Source: Hymenopellis radicata
Taxonomy: Eukaryota; Basidiomycota; Agaricomycetes; Agaricales; Physalacriaceae
Direction of reading: 5' to 3'
Length of the DNA stretch: 64,000 nucleotides
NCBI GenBank assembly: GCA_015501595.1
Contig: JADNRX010000158.1
Location: 1-64,000, forward strand
The first letter of the stretch is position 1, and each line of letters opens with the position of its first letter. Positions 34,777-45,447 of the stretch are shown here, piece by piece. The notes under the pieces are model-generated. The model was not told the origin of the DNA. It worked only from the letters and a program-made list of their open reading frames with translations, and made no database searches. Made by a program: the position numbers and the translations under genes.

Positions 34777-37572
34777 TCAATCCTCGTCGTCAACAGGGTC
34801 TCCCCCGTCCATATCCAACTTCCGTTTCCGCCCTGGCATAATCTTGCCATCGCCGAAGCCTACACCCGCTTTCTTGCGCAGCACATCCAAATCCTGCTCA
34901 CCCTCCTCAGCCCACTCCAACACGAGATGGCGACCCAACAAGTGCGTATGTCCAAGAGCAGCATACGCATTCTCCGCCTCCGTCCTCGACACGAAATCGA
35001 GGAAAGCAAACCCACGCGTCCGCGCGTCAAACTTCCTAGGCAGCCGCACCGACTTGAGCTGCCCATGTGCACTATACACCATTCATCAGTCATTATCAGA
35101 TGAAACCCTGCGACAACGAGAACCCACCCAAACAGCTCGCGTATATCCTTTTTCGTCGCCTCGAACGGCACGTTCTTGACCAGCATTTTTGTTGTGCGGC
35201 TCTTCGACACGGCCGCATCTACAGGCTTATCACCCTCCGTGCCCCGTCCCGCAAACTTGATATGCAAGGCATGTCCGTCGAGGATGAAACCCTGCATGCT
35301 CTTCATAGCCTTCTTCGCACCCTCCACGTCCTTGAAACCAACGAAGCCATATCCCATGCTCAGTCGCGCATCAGGCCGCTTCGGGTCCGGCTTCGTCTGC
35401 ACACGCGCAAACGCAAACGACGGCAAACTGCGGAAGATTTGCGTAAGACGCTCCGCCGTAGTGGCAAAGGCCAGGTTCTTCACAAAGAGTGTAGATCCAG
35501 CCGATAAGGAAGGCTCTTCGTCCGCAGCTGCACCTGCGGCCTGCTCGGGGATGGTGATGGCATGGGTGGAGGAAACGTGGACCTGTGGCGCGGGAGGCGG
35601 TGTGTCTGTGAAGACACCCAAGGGTCCTTTCTCCACATATATGACAGAGCTGCCAAGACGTCGATACGCCACCGCTCTAAACGCCGTCGACGCATCGGCC
35701 GGCCGGTCAAAGTCCACTACGGCCATCGTCCCAGCAGGAGGGACAATAACGCGTGTCAAAGTCCCGTGTGGCTCGAACAATTCACGTATCTGCTCTTCTG
35801 TAGTCCCATAAGGTATGTTTTTCACCAATATTGTAGTGTCTGAGCGTGCGGGCGATGAAAACGCAGAGAGAACGACGCCCTGCGATTCCAGATACGTTTT
35901 AGTTTCTTGAATGATGTGTGTCTCTGCTAGAGCGAGTTTAACGGCGGCGTTGTTAGAGCCACCTTCAGGATTGAGAATCTCAGACTTGGGTATGTTCATG
36001 CGATCGGCAATCGACGACGCTACAGCATCGCTCTACAAGTTCTTTGAGTACGTGGACGGAAGACCACTCAGAGATAACTTACGTTCATATATAACATGCT
36101 CCAGTTGAAATCTTGACCGGCGGCGGCTTTCCGGTTCGCTGCCTTCTCACCCTTAACGGTACGTTTCCGCCCTTCGCCCTCTTCCACCTGGAAGCCTCCT
36201 TTGCGATCCACAGCAGCGAGGATGTGTATCAAGCGCCCTTGGAAAGACTTGCGATCCAGTGCCTCATACGCGGCGAGGGCGTCGTCGGCCTTAGCAAATG
36301 ACACATAGGCAAGGCCTTTGGACTTTGTCGTCGCCGAATCGAGAGGTATATGAACCTGCAAAGAGATTCGAGTTAGTACGGTTTTGAGGTCCATAGGGTA
36401 AGGAGAAGAAAGTTCAGAATAATATTTCTACTATCGGATTTCCACAAAGGAATCAGCATTCCCGAAAGTCTGATGTCCCTATGCAAAATTTCATCCCCGA
36501 GCGAAGTAGATGTCGTATTCACCTATTGAGAACATGGTCAGTACGATGTTGACTTGGATGTTGAGACGAAAAGAATAAGAAAATATTTCTACTATCGGTT
36601 TCCCTGAGATCAACATTCTCCGAAGAGTCTGATGTCCCTATTTAAGGTGTCATCGTATGGACCGCTCACCGAGCGGGACAAGTATGAAGACGAGGCTCAC
36701 CTGAGAGACAGTCCCATACGGGCTGAAGAACTCGGAAAGTTCATCTTCCGTACATGAAAATGTGAGATTGCGGACGAATAATCTTGAAGTCTGTAGTATC
36801 GTTTCCTTGGTGTGATCTTTGGGTTCCGAAGCGAGTACTTGCTCCGTTGAGACCTTGGGTCCTCAAGAATCACGAAAGACATGCAACAAAAGGACATACT
36901 TTGACTGAGCCTTCATCATCCTCGTCGTCCGACTGCTCAAAAACCTTGGCCTCGGCTTGGTCAACCTTTTTCGACATATGGCGCCGCATCCAGTCCAAGT
37001 CGGACATTCCCGCCTGATTGGCGGGCTCGTCATCCTCAGGCGGGATCATATCAACATCCAACGTCTGCTTGCTCGTCGAAGCCTCTGCCTGGGGCTCATT
37101 CGCCCACGAAGGACCCTTGGTAGTCTTGCTCTGCATCACGTCCATGTACTGCTCCAACTTGGAGTCTTTCCCGGATTTACCATCCTTCTTCCCAACTTTA
37201 TCGTCCTTGTTCGACTTGCCATCTGGCTCCTCAGTACGTCGACGCTTGTTCGGCCTCGGTGTCGGAGCATCCTTAGCACCCTGTACTCTCGAGTCAACTG
37301 TCATTTTCTCGACCGAAGACACTCACCTCTACGGTGTTCACGAATATCCGCGTCGAGCCAAGAAAGGTCTTGTCGAACCATGCCTTGGCAGCAGACGCAT
37401 CTTGATCGGTTTTATACCCGACAAAGCCAAATCGTCTTGAGGTGCCGTCCTGCTTGTGGGCGACCTTGACATCGGTCAGGGTGCCGTCTGGTCGACCAGC
37501 CCGCTCGAAATGTTTTCTGAGCTCCTCCGGTGTGATATACGCGGGCAAGTTCTTGATGATGAGACGGGACAT
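34777..37572 (-). CDS. MRD1: Mrd1-type multiple RRM protein (pre-rRNA processing)
   Basis: Starts MSRLIIKNLPAYITPEELRKHF, an RRM1. A basic/acidic linker follows (NKRRRTEEPDGK, QYMDVMQSKTTKGPSW). Further RRMs are RLFVRNLTFSCTEDEL with VHIPLDSATTKSKGLAYV across a 345 nt intron, TTILVKNIPYGTTEEQI, TLFVKNLAFATTAERL and KMLVKNVPFEATKKDI with FARTRG-type RNP1 (DARTRGFAFLDF). Five RRMs in this order with the conserved linker is the Mrd1/RBM19 architecture. It acts in the nucleolus in the U3 snoRNP during 18S rRNA processing. All joins keep phase. The second intron is unusually long because of an internal tandem duplication. Confidence 0.9.
36419..36700. repeat. Tandem duplication inside an MRD1 intron
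   Basis: Two related copies about 150 bp apart, 36419-36540 and 36573-36700. Each has the block atatttctactatcgg, then a block like gtctgatgtccctat, and ends in a TCACCT that on the minus strand is an AGGTGA donor-like site. The outer one is the real donor; the inner one looks like a decayed copy of the exon-intron boundary. Confidence 0.6.
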
Positions 37573-38541
37573 GGAACAGTGTGTTCAAATTATCGGCTTC
37601 ATTATCGTCGGAGTTTGAATTCATAAACGGTAGTGACAGACGTCAAAGCGTCGGTTTCCTTGAAGGCGATTATACCGTGAGTCTTGCCACACTCAGTAGA
37701 TGGGTATGACTGACCTCACCGGTAATAGTCGACACCGCTCGAACAAAAAGCTCATTTCGCGCTTTGAGTATGCTCCTTTCGAGGAGGGTAGGAACTATAA
37801 CGCTTGAACGGTGCTGATATCTTTTAGCTCTCGATTTCATGCTAAAACATAGATTGAAGGATGTTTGTGGACTTACGGATGAAGTCGCCCGTCGCCTGCC
37901 GCAACAGGAATTGATTCCAGAAAACGTCGGTTGGGCGGATTCAATGATTCATGAAAGTCAATAAATCCGACACGGCGGAGGAGACTATGCTATGCGGAGT
38001 CCTTCAGCGAGAAACGAACGCAGAGAACGTTGAAGTTAGGATGAGGCTCCTTTCGGACGCAGAGCGTACTTTTCGCGAGCTTCTAAGTCGATCTACGCGC
38101 ATTCCACGCGACGACAACACGTTCGCTTCGCCAGAACACAGATAAGTATTGCAAGGCTTGATTTATGGCGGCATAGCCGCTCTCGCTGGCGCTCGCATTC
38201 CATGAGCATCCACAATTCTGATACCATGCATTGTAATTATAATCACTGACATGTTGACAGACATCGTGCACATTATTTAGATTGCATGACCCTGCATCAG
38301 TGATGCAAACATGGGCCACCCTGCCCGTAACCACGTCTTAAACACGCTTTGCTGAGGCACGCGCTAGTACCTAGAGTTAATGAAGACGGCATTTTGTCGA
38401 GCAGCTACGCGCCGAACTGCGCCCGTTCGGACGTTTAGGACATCTACGTCAAGTCGTGTACGGCTCCGCTTTAGATCCGTAAAAATAAAATTGCGATCAG
38501 TTATTTGTCGGTCCCATCCTTCTTGTTTTATCACCACCACC
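37573..38541. other. Intergenic region with a duplicated gene fragment
   Basis: Divergent starts of Mrd1 (minus) and GDP-mannose dehydratase (plus). 37735-38085 is a degenerate copy of sequence from 31390-31860. A cysteine-rich minus-strand frame at 38083-38334 lacks a start codon and is not called. The rest shows nothing clear. Confidence 0.5.
37735..38085 (+). pseudogene. Duplicated fragment of fucose synthase 3' end plus neighbour
   Basis: The plus strand here matches the minus strand of 31390-31860. It contains AACAAAAAGCTCATTTCG and a TTTGAGTAT-type exon of GDP-L-fucose synthase, then the last intron (AACGCTTGAA...TTTTAG), the first 12 or so bases of the last exon, a deletion of roughly 100 bp, and the exon-like fragment found at 31384-31620. 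It is badly mutated and non-functional. Confidence 0.7.
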
Positions 38542-40047
38542 ATGTCCATCGCCGACACTGTTCCCGCCTTTGCCAAGCTCAATCTTCCGTCTGCAGATGA
38601 GTATCGCAAGCGCAAAGTCGCTTTGATCTCTGGTACGCGTCGTGGCCGCCGGAAATAGCACATCCCGACTGACATCGCCAGGTATCACCGGCCAGGATGG
38701 GTCCTATTTGTATGCGCTCTTCTCCCTTTGACTGTACAATCGCCTTAACGCCTCCATCAGAGCAGAACTCCTCCTGTCAAAGGGCTACGAGGTGCATGGT
38801 ATCATCCGTCGCTCGTCCAGCTTCAACACTGGTCGTCTGAACGATCTGTACGAGGATCAACACGAACGTGAGGAGCACCATCCATTACGCCCTTGTGGCG
38901 AATTGACACCCCGAGCAGACGCTACCAAGTTCAAGCTTCATTATGGTGATCTGAGCGACAGCACCAACCTTGTCTATATCATCGCCCAAGTGCAGCCCAC
39001 TGAGATCTACAACCTTGGCGCGCAATCGCACGTCAAGGTCTCCTTCGAGATGGCAGAGTACACCGGCGATGTTGATGGACTCGGCACGCTGCGTCTTCTT
39101 GATGCTGTGCGCACCTGCGGTCTCGAGAAGCACGTCCGGTTTTACCAGGCGTCTACTTCTGAGCTTTACGGCAAGGTTGTTGAGACACCCCAAAGTGAGA
39201 CCACGCCCTTTTATCCGCGATCCCCCTACGGCTGCGCCAAGCTATATGCGTACTGGATTGTGAAGAACTACCGAGAGGCGTATGGGATGTATGCGTGCAA
39301 TGGGATTCTGTTCAACCACGAGAGTCCGAGACGAGGACGGACGTTTGTAACGAGGAAGATCTCGCGGGCTGTTGCTGAGATATCGGTGGGATTGAACAAC
39401 CCAGAGCAGGTGTAAGAAGATTTCTCGCGTATATGTTCTACTGCTGAAGCAATGTTCAGGACCAAGCAAATGGCTACTTGCTTGTATTTGGGTAACATTG
39501 ACGCCCAGCGTGATTGGGGCCACGGTGCGTTATCAGTAGTACTTTTTGCATTGTCTCATTCGCGTTTCTGCTAGCTCGTGACTACGTTGAGGGCATGTGG
39601 CTCATGTTGCAGCAAGATACACCGGACGACTTTGTGCTTGCCACTGGGGAGACGCACCCTGTGAAGGAGTTCGTGGAAAAGTCATTTGGTCGCGTTGGGA
39701 TCACGCTCAAGTACGTGTGTTGATATATCGAATCCTTGAACTTTATTTAGTATCTGCGCAGGTGGTCAGGACAAGGTACTGATGAGCAGGCGGTCGACAC
39801 CAAGACTGGCAAAGTCCTTGTTAAAGTGGACCCGAGATACTTCCGTCCAGCTGAAGTCGAGTGCGTATTTCTTACTGTGTTTGGTTGCTGGGCTCACAGG
39901 ATTTACTCTAGTCTCCTCCTGGGCAACCCTGCGAAGGCCGAGCGTGAATTGGGGTGGAAGCGCAAGGTTGACTTTCCTTCGCTTGTGAACGAGATGGTGG
40001 ATGCAGATCTAGCTGCTGTGAAGACAAAGGTTTGGGACCAAAACTAG
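38542..40047 (+). CDS. GDP-mannose 4,6-dehydratase
   Basis: Seven exons (38542-38632, 38682-38709, 38761-39411, 39460-39524, 39575-39710, 39762-39860, 39912-40047) sum to 1206 nt, giving 401 residues. [14 protein letters not shown] is the NADP-binding glycine motif. [28 protein letters not shown], the active-site [10 protein letters not shown] (YxxxK) and the FNHESPRRG substrate loop are diagnostic. It converts GDP-D-mannose to GDP-4-keto-6-deoxy-D-mannose in the cytosol. The next enzyme, GDP-L-fucose synthase, is encoded 5.5 kb away at 31656-33054. All introns are GT-AG and about 48-59 nt. Confidence 0.95.
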
Positions 40048-40255
40048 TACTGTAGTTTGTTATGGAAGGATTGTATTACACTGGAATATAGATATCCGTT
40101 TTCTTCGCAATGCGTTCATAAGTAAAAGCGATGATGATCGGGACGCTGTTGATGTAAGGACACGTTGAAGCTGACAACAAACCGTCATCATTTTTTTCTT
40201 TCCTTTCATTTACACGACCTCGCTCCTCTAATACCCCAACAATAATTTCGCTATA

Positions 40256-41044
40256 ATGGAGCAGCAGGCCAAGGCGCCGGCTGACCTCAAAAAAGTCGCC
40301 GACTTTCTTCGTAGCGGGAGCGCAGGGATGAAGGTTAGAGTCGGGGCGTTGAACGGGAAGCGGGTCGACTACTTCAAAGGCAAATCCGCCGTCAAGGCGC
40401 TGCTCTCGCCAGCCTACCAGAAGAAAAAGGGCATGCCCGCCGTCAGCAACGAGGCCGAGGCGATGACCGTCCTCCACGCCGTGCACACCTTTGCCTTTTA
40501 CATCCGCGTGCAGCGCTTCGGGCCCTCGGGCTCGTCCTCGTCGTCGCCCAAGACGCTGCAGATCATGCCCGAGCAAAAGTGGGCGCAGGACGAATACTAC
40601 GCGTGGTTCTACGACGGCTCGCAGTGGACGACGTACGCCGGCGGCGTGCTCATGGTCGCCATCATGCTCGGCGGGGTCATGTTCCCGCTCTGGCCGCCCA
40701 TCATGCGCCTCGGCGTGTGGTACCTGAGCATCGGCATGCTCGGCCTCATCGCGCTCTTCTTCGTCATCGCGATCCTGCGCCTCGTATTCTACATCGCCAC
40801 CGTGCTCGTCGCGAGCCCCGGCATCTGGGTCTTCCCCAAGCTGTTTGCGGACGTCGGCTTTGTCGAGTCGTTTATTCCACTGTGGGAGTGGGACCTGCCG
40901 AAGAAGAAGTCGAAGAAGAGGAAGAGCGAGAAGGGGAAGGAGAAGGAGAAGGCTACCCAAGAGGCGGGTGTGGCGACGGGGACAGAGACTCCGCCTGGTT
41001 CGCGCACGCGCATTGAGGAGGTGGCGGACGAGGACGACGCATAA
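40256..41044 (+). CDS. SEC62: Sec62-type ER translocation protein
   Basis: Intronless, 262 residues. The N-terminal cytosolic domain (VADFLRSGSAGMKVRVGALNGKRVDYFKGK) is the Sec62 signature. PEQKWAQDEYYAWFYDGSQW precedes the two membrane helices (GGVLMVAIMLGGVMFPLWPP and YLSIGMLGLIALFFVIAIL). The short lumenal loop and the cytosolic C-terminus follow. The tail is a Lys-rich stretch, then an acidic end (EEVADEDDA). It works with Sec63 in post-translational import into the ER. The coding region is strikingly GC-rich in its middle compared with neighbours. It starts 208 bases after the stop of the dehydratase gene. Confidence 0.92.
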   Translation: MEQQAKAPADLKKVADFLRSGSAGMKVRVGALNGKRVDYFKGKSAVKALLSPAYQKKKGMPAVSNEAEAMTVLHAVHTFAFYIRVQRFGPSGSSSSSPKTLQIMPEQKWAQDEYYAWFYDGSQWTTYAGGVLMVAIMLGGVMFPLWPPIMRLGVWYLSIGMLGLIALFFVIAILRLVFYIATVLVASPGIWVFPKLFADVGFVESFIPLWEWDLPKKKSKKRKSEKGKEKEKATQEAGVATGTETPPGSRTRIEEVADEDDA

Positions 41045-41901
41045 AAGAAGCCCTTGTGTCGCCATTATTTTTATGCATTTCTCCCTTTTCCACACGTTTG
41101 ACAGGTGCTGCAGCGCTCGGTGGGGCAACAATTCGCCAACCGTACCTCGGAAAGATTAAAGACACACAATGAAGGACTTGAGCTGGACTTGAATATGGTC
41201 GATTGTAAAGTTTAAACTGACTAACAGTTGCAGTGCAGTCGATGTTGACTACCTAGCCTCTTCAAAGTTCGAGGCCATTTTTGCCACTCCTAGCCTTTCC
41301 CCTCATAACCTGTCTCTGTAACTCATCACAAATACAGAGAGCGCGATCCAAAGCAAAAGGTGTAACACCTGCAAAAGCCTCAAACGAAGGTCAGTCACCA
41401 AGTTTCCGTGTGAGATGCAACTGAGTACTGAGCCTTCACGTTTCACAGATCCTAATTCAATAGTTCGTGGCTCGCACTACACTACGCGCGACAATTTCAA
41501 TCGCTCGTCCTGCCCGAATTCGTATCTCTGAGGTGTATCGCTTAGATTATAAGTACAGAGGTCATCCACTGTGGATACGGGACAGTAACCGACTTGCTGG
41601 CCGTCAGCTCATCTTCCGCAGTGATCTTTGCCGTCGTGGTAGAGCAAGCACTTGATATATCGGTGTGCGCTAAATGTATGTCCACTCATACAGAAATTAA
41701 GGAGGGAGAGTAGACGAGAGGAGGGCCGCGCGTGTCGACCTTTTTTGCATTTGCCCTTCGCCCATTCAGACTTCAGACGCGGCATATACTCTTGGCACAA
41801 CAGTTGGAGGAAGGCCCAAGAGCGAAGAGAGTTAAGCGAAGTAGCAAATAAAATATGCGTAAAGCTTTTCTGTAATGAGAGATAGGAACAACTGGAAGTC
41901 G
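41045..41901. other. Intergenic region between convergent genes
   Basis: Convergent flanks of SEC62 and the kinase-like gene A. Short open frames only. No gene, repeat or RNA recognised. Confidence 0.45.
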
Positions 41902-44034
41902 TTACTCTGACTGCGATGAAGAGGTTGTTCTGGAGCTCTTAGTATTCTCAGTACTGTGACTTCGATCATCCTCAACCCAGTCATCATCCCATCTTATCCT
42001 GGTGTCGTTATCAATGAAACCTCCAGCCGTAAATTTTTGCAATCGCTCTGTTTCCAGACGATAGTCTTCTTCGGAGCCGTTAAAACTGGACTGGTCGAAA
42101 TCCGTGATGAACACTCTGTCGAATCGATCCACCAGCATATTCCAAGACCGAAGGTCGCGGTGTAATACGCCGGCTTTGTGAATACATTCCAAGGTCTCTG
42201 CTAGACTCGCTCTACAGAATCAAACCTCAGAGGCAGAAATGGGAACAGGCAGTTGAACACGGGACTCACGATTGTGCGGGTGTCAGCGTCACCTTTCGAT
42301 TTTCATCTTGGAGCTCTCCAAGGGGGCGACCAGCATATGCGAGAATGAGTGCGGCGATATTACCACGAGTGTCCTCCCAGAATCCAAGCGAACGCGGAAT
42401 TCCTGTGACGTTGGCCGCCTCTAGATGCATATATATTTTGTGCTCACGAGCTAGACGCTTTATTCGTTCTGGATCTGTTGCCATTTTGAATACCAACTCC
42501 GTGTATTTCGGGTTGCTCGATGAGGCATCTGGTTCAATGAAGGCGGTGATGGCTTCACCAGTTGCTCCCGCTCCTAATGGCTTGTCAAGCACCAGTCTTA
42601 TGTACTCCTTGGGAGTGTAAGTTGGCTGCTCTTGGCTTGGCTGGGAGTAAAGGAGTATGGGTGCTGGAGAGTCATGCCCACGGTAGCGAAAGTACGTCGC
42701 GATAGCCTTTGATTTGCGTACATGGAGTTGTGTTTGCTGAAATTTACGACTTTGAGCACAGATAATGATTAATGTATATGGACCTACGAGCTCCGCCTTG
42801 TCGTGGGTATTTGGGGTCCTCCGACGCTTATTGGGACGATGCGGTTGATCATCATCTCGAGGCCGTTTCTTACCCATTACTAAGGGAAGCCGTTTCAAAG
42901 CGTCTCGCGCAATGGCAAGGTGAAGACCTGTGAAGAGTTTCCCAAATGTGGGGGTTTCAGTTGTCACTAGATCGATGAGTTCTGTTAAGAAGAGCGTCTG
43001 CGTCGCACGGTGCCGAATTCCGATTCGCATTGCAGTTCCGCAATCAAAGAGTATGACTGTGCTATCTAACCGTACTGCGTTGGCCCATGCCTGAGTGTGA
43101 ATGTCAGAAATTAGAACTCGGCCAGATACAAGCTTACGCGTTGAACATAGTCGCGCATCATTGGTTCATATCCTTCGTCGGAACGGTTGATATGGGGAAG
43201 TGGGGTAATATTCCCTGGTACGGGAATCCTCGTCCACGCAACCTCTCCCTGATCCATCAGCCTACTACTTCTGCGCAACGCAGAAGGACGGATGGTGTCC
43301 TGCGAAATGGGTAGCTTCCATACGCTATCCTCTATTGGGACATCAGGAAGACGACGACCGGGAACCCCAGGAATGTGTTCCTTCGAGCATTTCGAATCCA
43401 AGCTCCAAGGAAATTCCGACGCCGTCAATTCTGACATGTCCTCCAGAAGGGAACGCCCACATGCAGAGAAAAACAGCGCCGTGATTTGATCCCGGCTGTG
43501 ATCACGGAGGTTGAGCATAGTCTGATGGGTACTATCCTCGAGAGGCATCTGCATACCATGCTCATCCTCAACATCATCAAAGCGTAATACAATCTGTTCG
43601 ACGAAGAATGGGTCGTGGTCTTGGGTATACAACCGCTTGGTTGTGACCCAGTTTATCAAAGCTTCGTTATCAGGTTGATTTGGGTTGATAGCCAGACACG
43701 TCGCAATCGAAGTGCATACAAAGCCCAGCCCATATCTTCGTAAATCCGCGACAGAAGTTGCATCAGACGACTTGGGTTTACGAGGCGACCAGGCGACCTG
43801 TCGGGCTGGAAGAGCTAATATATCATCATAGTGTGCGTCTGTGACATCAGCAATGTCGGAGGCGAGAGATGGCACGATGGTTACTCGCTTGAGAAGAAGG
43901 TGGTCCGGTATATGCCTGTCAAGTAGGCGGAGTGGGGAAAGGGCATCAGTAGGAAGACTGAGGTCGGAGTCCAAGGGAGACTCCTTAAAATCGAGTAGCC
44001 TGCGGAGGTAGGTTTGGGTGTCCTCTAGAGCCAT
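41902..44034 (-). CDS. Kinase-like protein A
   Basis: Four exons (44034-43138, 43090-42788, 42736-42270, 42211-41902) sum in phase to 658 residues. Residues 1-400 are an unrecognised N-terminal region with a nuclear-localisation-like run (KKRPRDDD, PNKRRRTPN) near 370. Residues about 455-620 resemble a protein kinase: glycine loop GAGATGEA, lysine in VFKMA, glutamate in EHKIY, catalytic loop LHRDLRSWN, and DFD in place of DFG. The C-terminus is short and Ser/Thr/Glu-rich. The motifs needed for phosphotransfer are present, so activity is possible. This is the family of fungal kinase-like proteins expanded in basidiomycetes; substrate unknown. It is divergent from gene B. Confidence 0.75.
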
Positions 44035-45447
44035 GACACGCGTCGTAGGCCGTGTTTGTCAACTTTTGTGGCGGTATGATGGTAGACCCTGATCAACATC
44101 GATCCAGGAACACGCCTTGATCACGCCGCCTTGCACATGACAAGCCGGTTGGTTGCCGTCCGGCGTCCGGACTCCGCGCCCTTCAGCCACTCTCCAAGAC
44201 CTTAGGCCTTAGACCACACCGTTGACCATGTCGTGGGCTCATAACCAGGTACAGAGAAGCAGACATCCAGGTTCTTGACTGCAGTTAGCTGGGTGCATAC
44301 TGTATAGTCTGCTTCGCCTTCGACAAAGTGTACATCCAAAGTACATCGCCAGGCGTGGTGCTCATGAATACATCCTCCTCGTCGTAATGGAGCTGCATCC
44401 GTCCATGGGTAATATGGCGACACGACGAAATTTGGGACGAGTTGTACCATCACTACTCGACAGCGAGTCGCGCCAAGGGACGCTCCCGTCTGCCCGTTTG
44501 CCTGTTTGCCCGGAACCGACGTGTACGCCGCACACGATGACGGAGCAGTATGCTGCAGCACATGCAGTCGCTTTTTTTGGAGATGGGTGGTGAGCCAGGA
44601 AGGATTTTACATGTGGAGGAAGACTAGTCATCAATGACAGTCCGCGCGCCTTAGGGGATCGCACCATTATTCGGTCCACCGAATACAATGGCTGCTATAT
44701 ACCGGGAGACCGGCGTGGCGGACAACAACGAATCAATGAGGGACTGCCGGCGGCGCCCAAATTGAAACTCATCATGGATGCCAGGACGCCGGTGACGTGC
44801 ACGGCTGGAAATTGTCGAACTTGATTGGTACGTCTGTAACCTGGTTAATTTCTTGCAACTTAACATGTTCAAGGTAGTATTCCTTTACTGTTCTCTGATG
44901 TATCTGCTGCGGAATCCAGTTTCATTCCGATGTTTCTTGTGCGGGAGTCCTCACGAGGACAGAATAATCCAACGCGCCGTATCGTCATCTTCATATCTGT
45001 TCAATCGCACTGCCTGAAAGATCGGAATGGAAGCAGTCCTTTGCTCCGTTTGCTAAAACCCACGACGATGCCGACCTAGAGTATGCACGTATTCTGCATT
45101 TTGCTTGCAGATGTTGTTGTTTCGTCGAAGGAAACAATGACGCTGTGCTGATGCCCAAAATATGACAGCATCAATTGGTTCTGTTGTCAAAATGGAGAGA
45201 TCCCCAGTGCCCTGAGTTGGTCCGACGCAGCATAAGAACAGCCTTCCTCTTTTCCTTTCTGCCTTCGCCCCAATCTTCCATTTTACTTTTTGCCATCCAC
45301 ACATATATCCAACTATTTGGACTCGTGCGCCTACTACTTCTCTCTGTGTAATCTGATGCCCATACAGTTTCTTACCCAGTACCATCACCAACGAGGCTCT
45401 TGTTTGCGCCACTCTCAAAGACACACTCGGACAGACAGACATTCGAG
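44035..45447. other. Divergent intergenic region of genes A and B
   Basis: 1.4 kb between the start codons of kinase-like A (minus) and pseudokinase-like B (plus). Short frames in several directions have no recognisable similarity. It could hold a shared regulatory region. No gene is called. Confidence 0.5.

Noticed and set aside
34353..34841. Plus-strand 162-codon frame
   Set aside because: Overlaps the 3' end of MRD1 on the other strand, has no recognisable similarity and no splice sites or context supporting it.
38083..38334. Minus-strand cysteine-rich frame (VCITDAGSCNLNN ... NCGCSW) resembling a small secreted protein
   Set aside because: No start codon or signal peptide, a stop directly upstream and no splice partner; it abuts a duplicated gene fragment.
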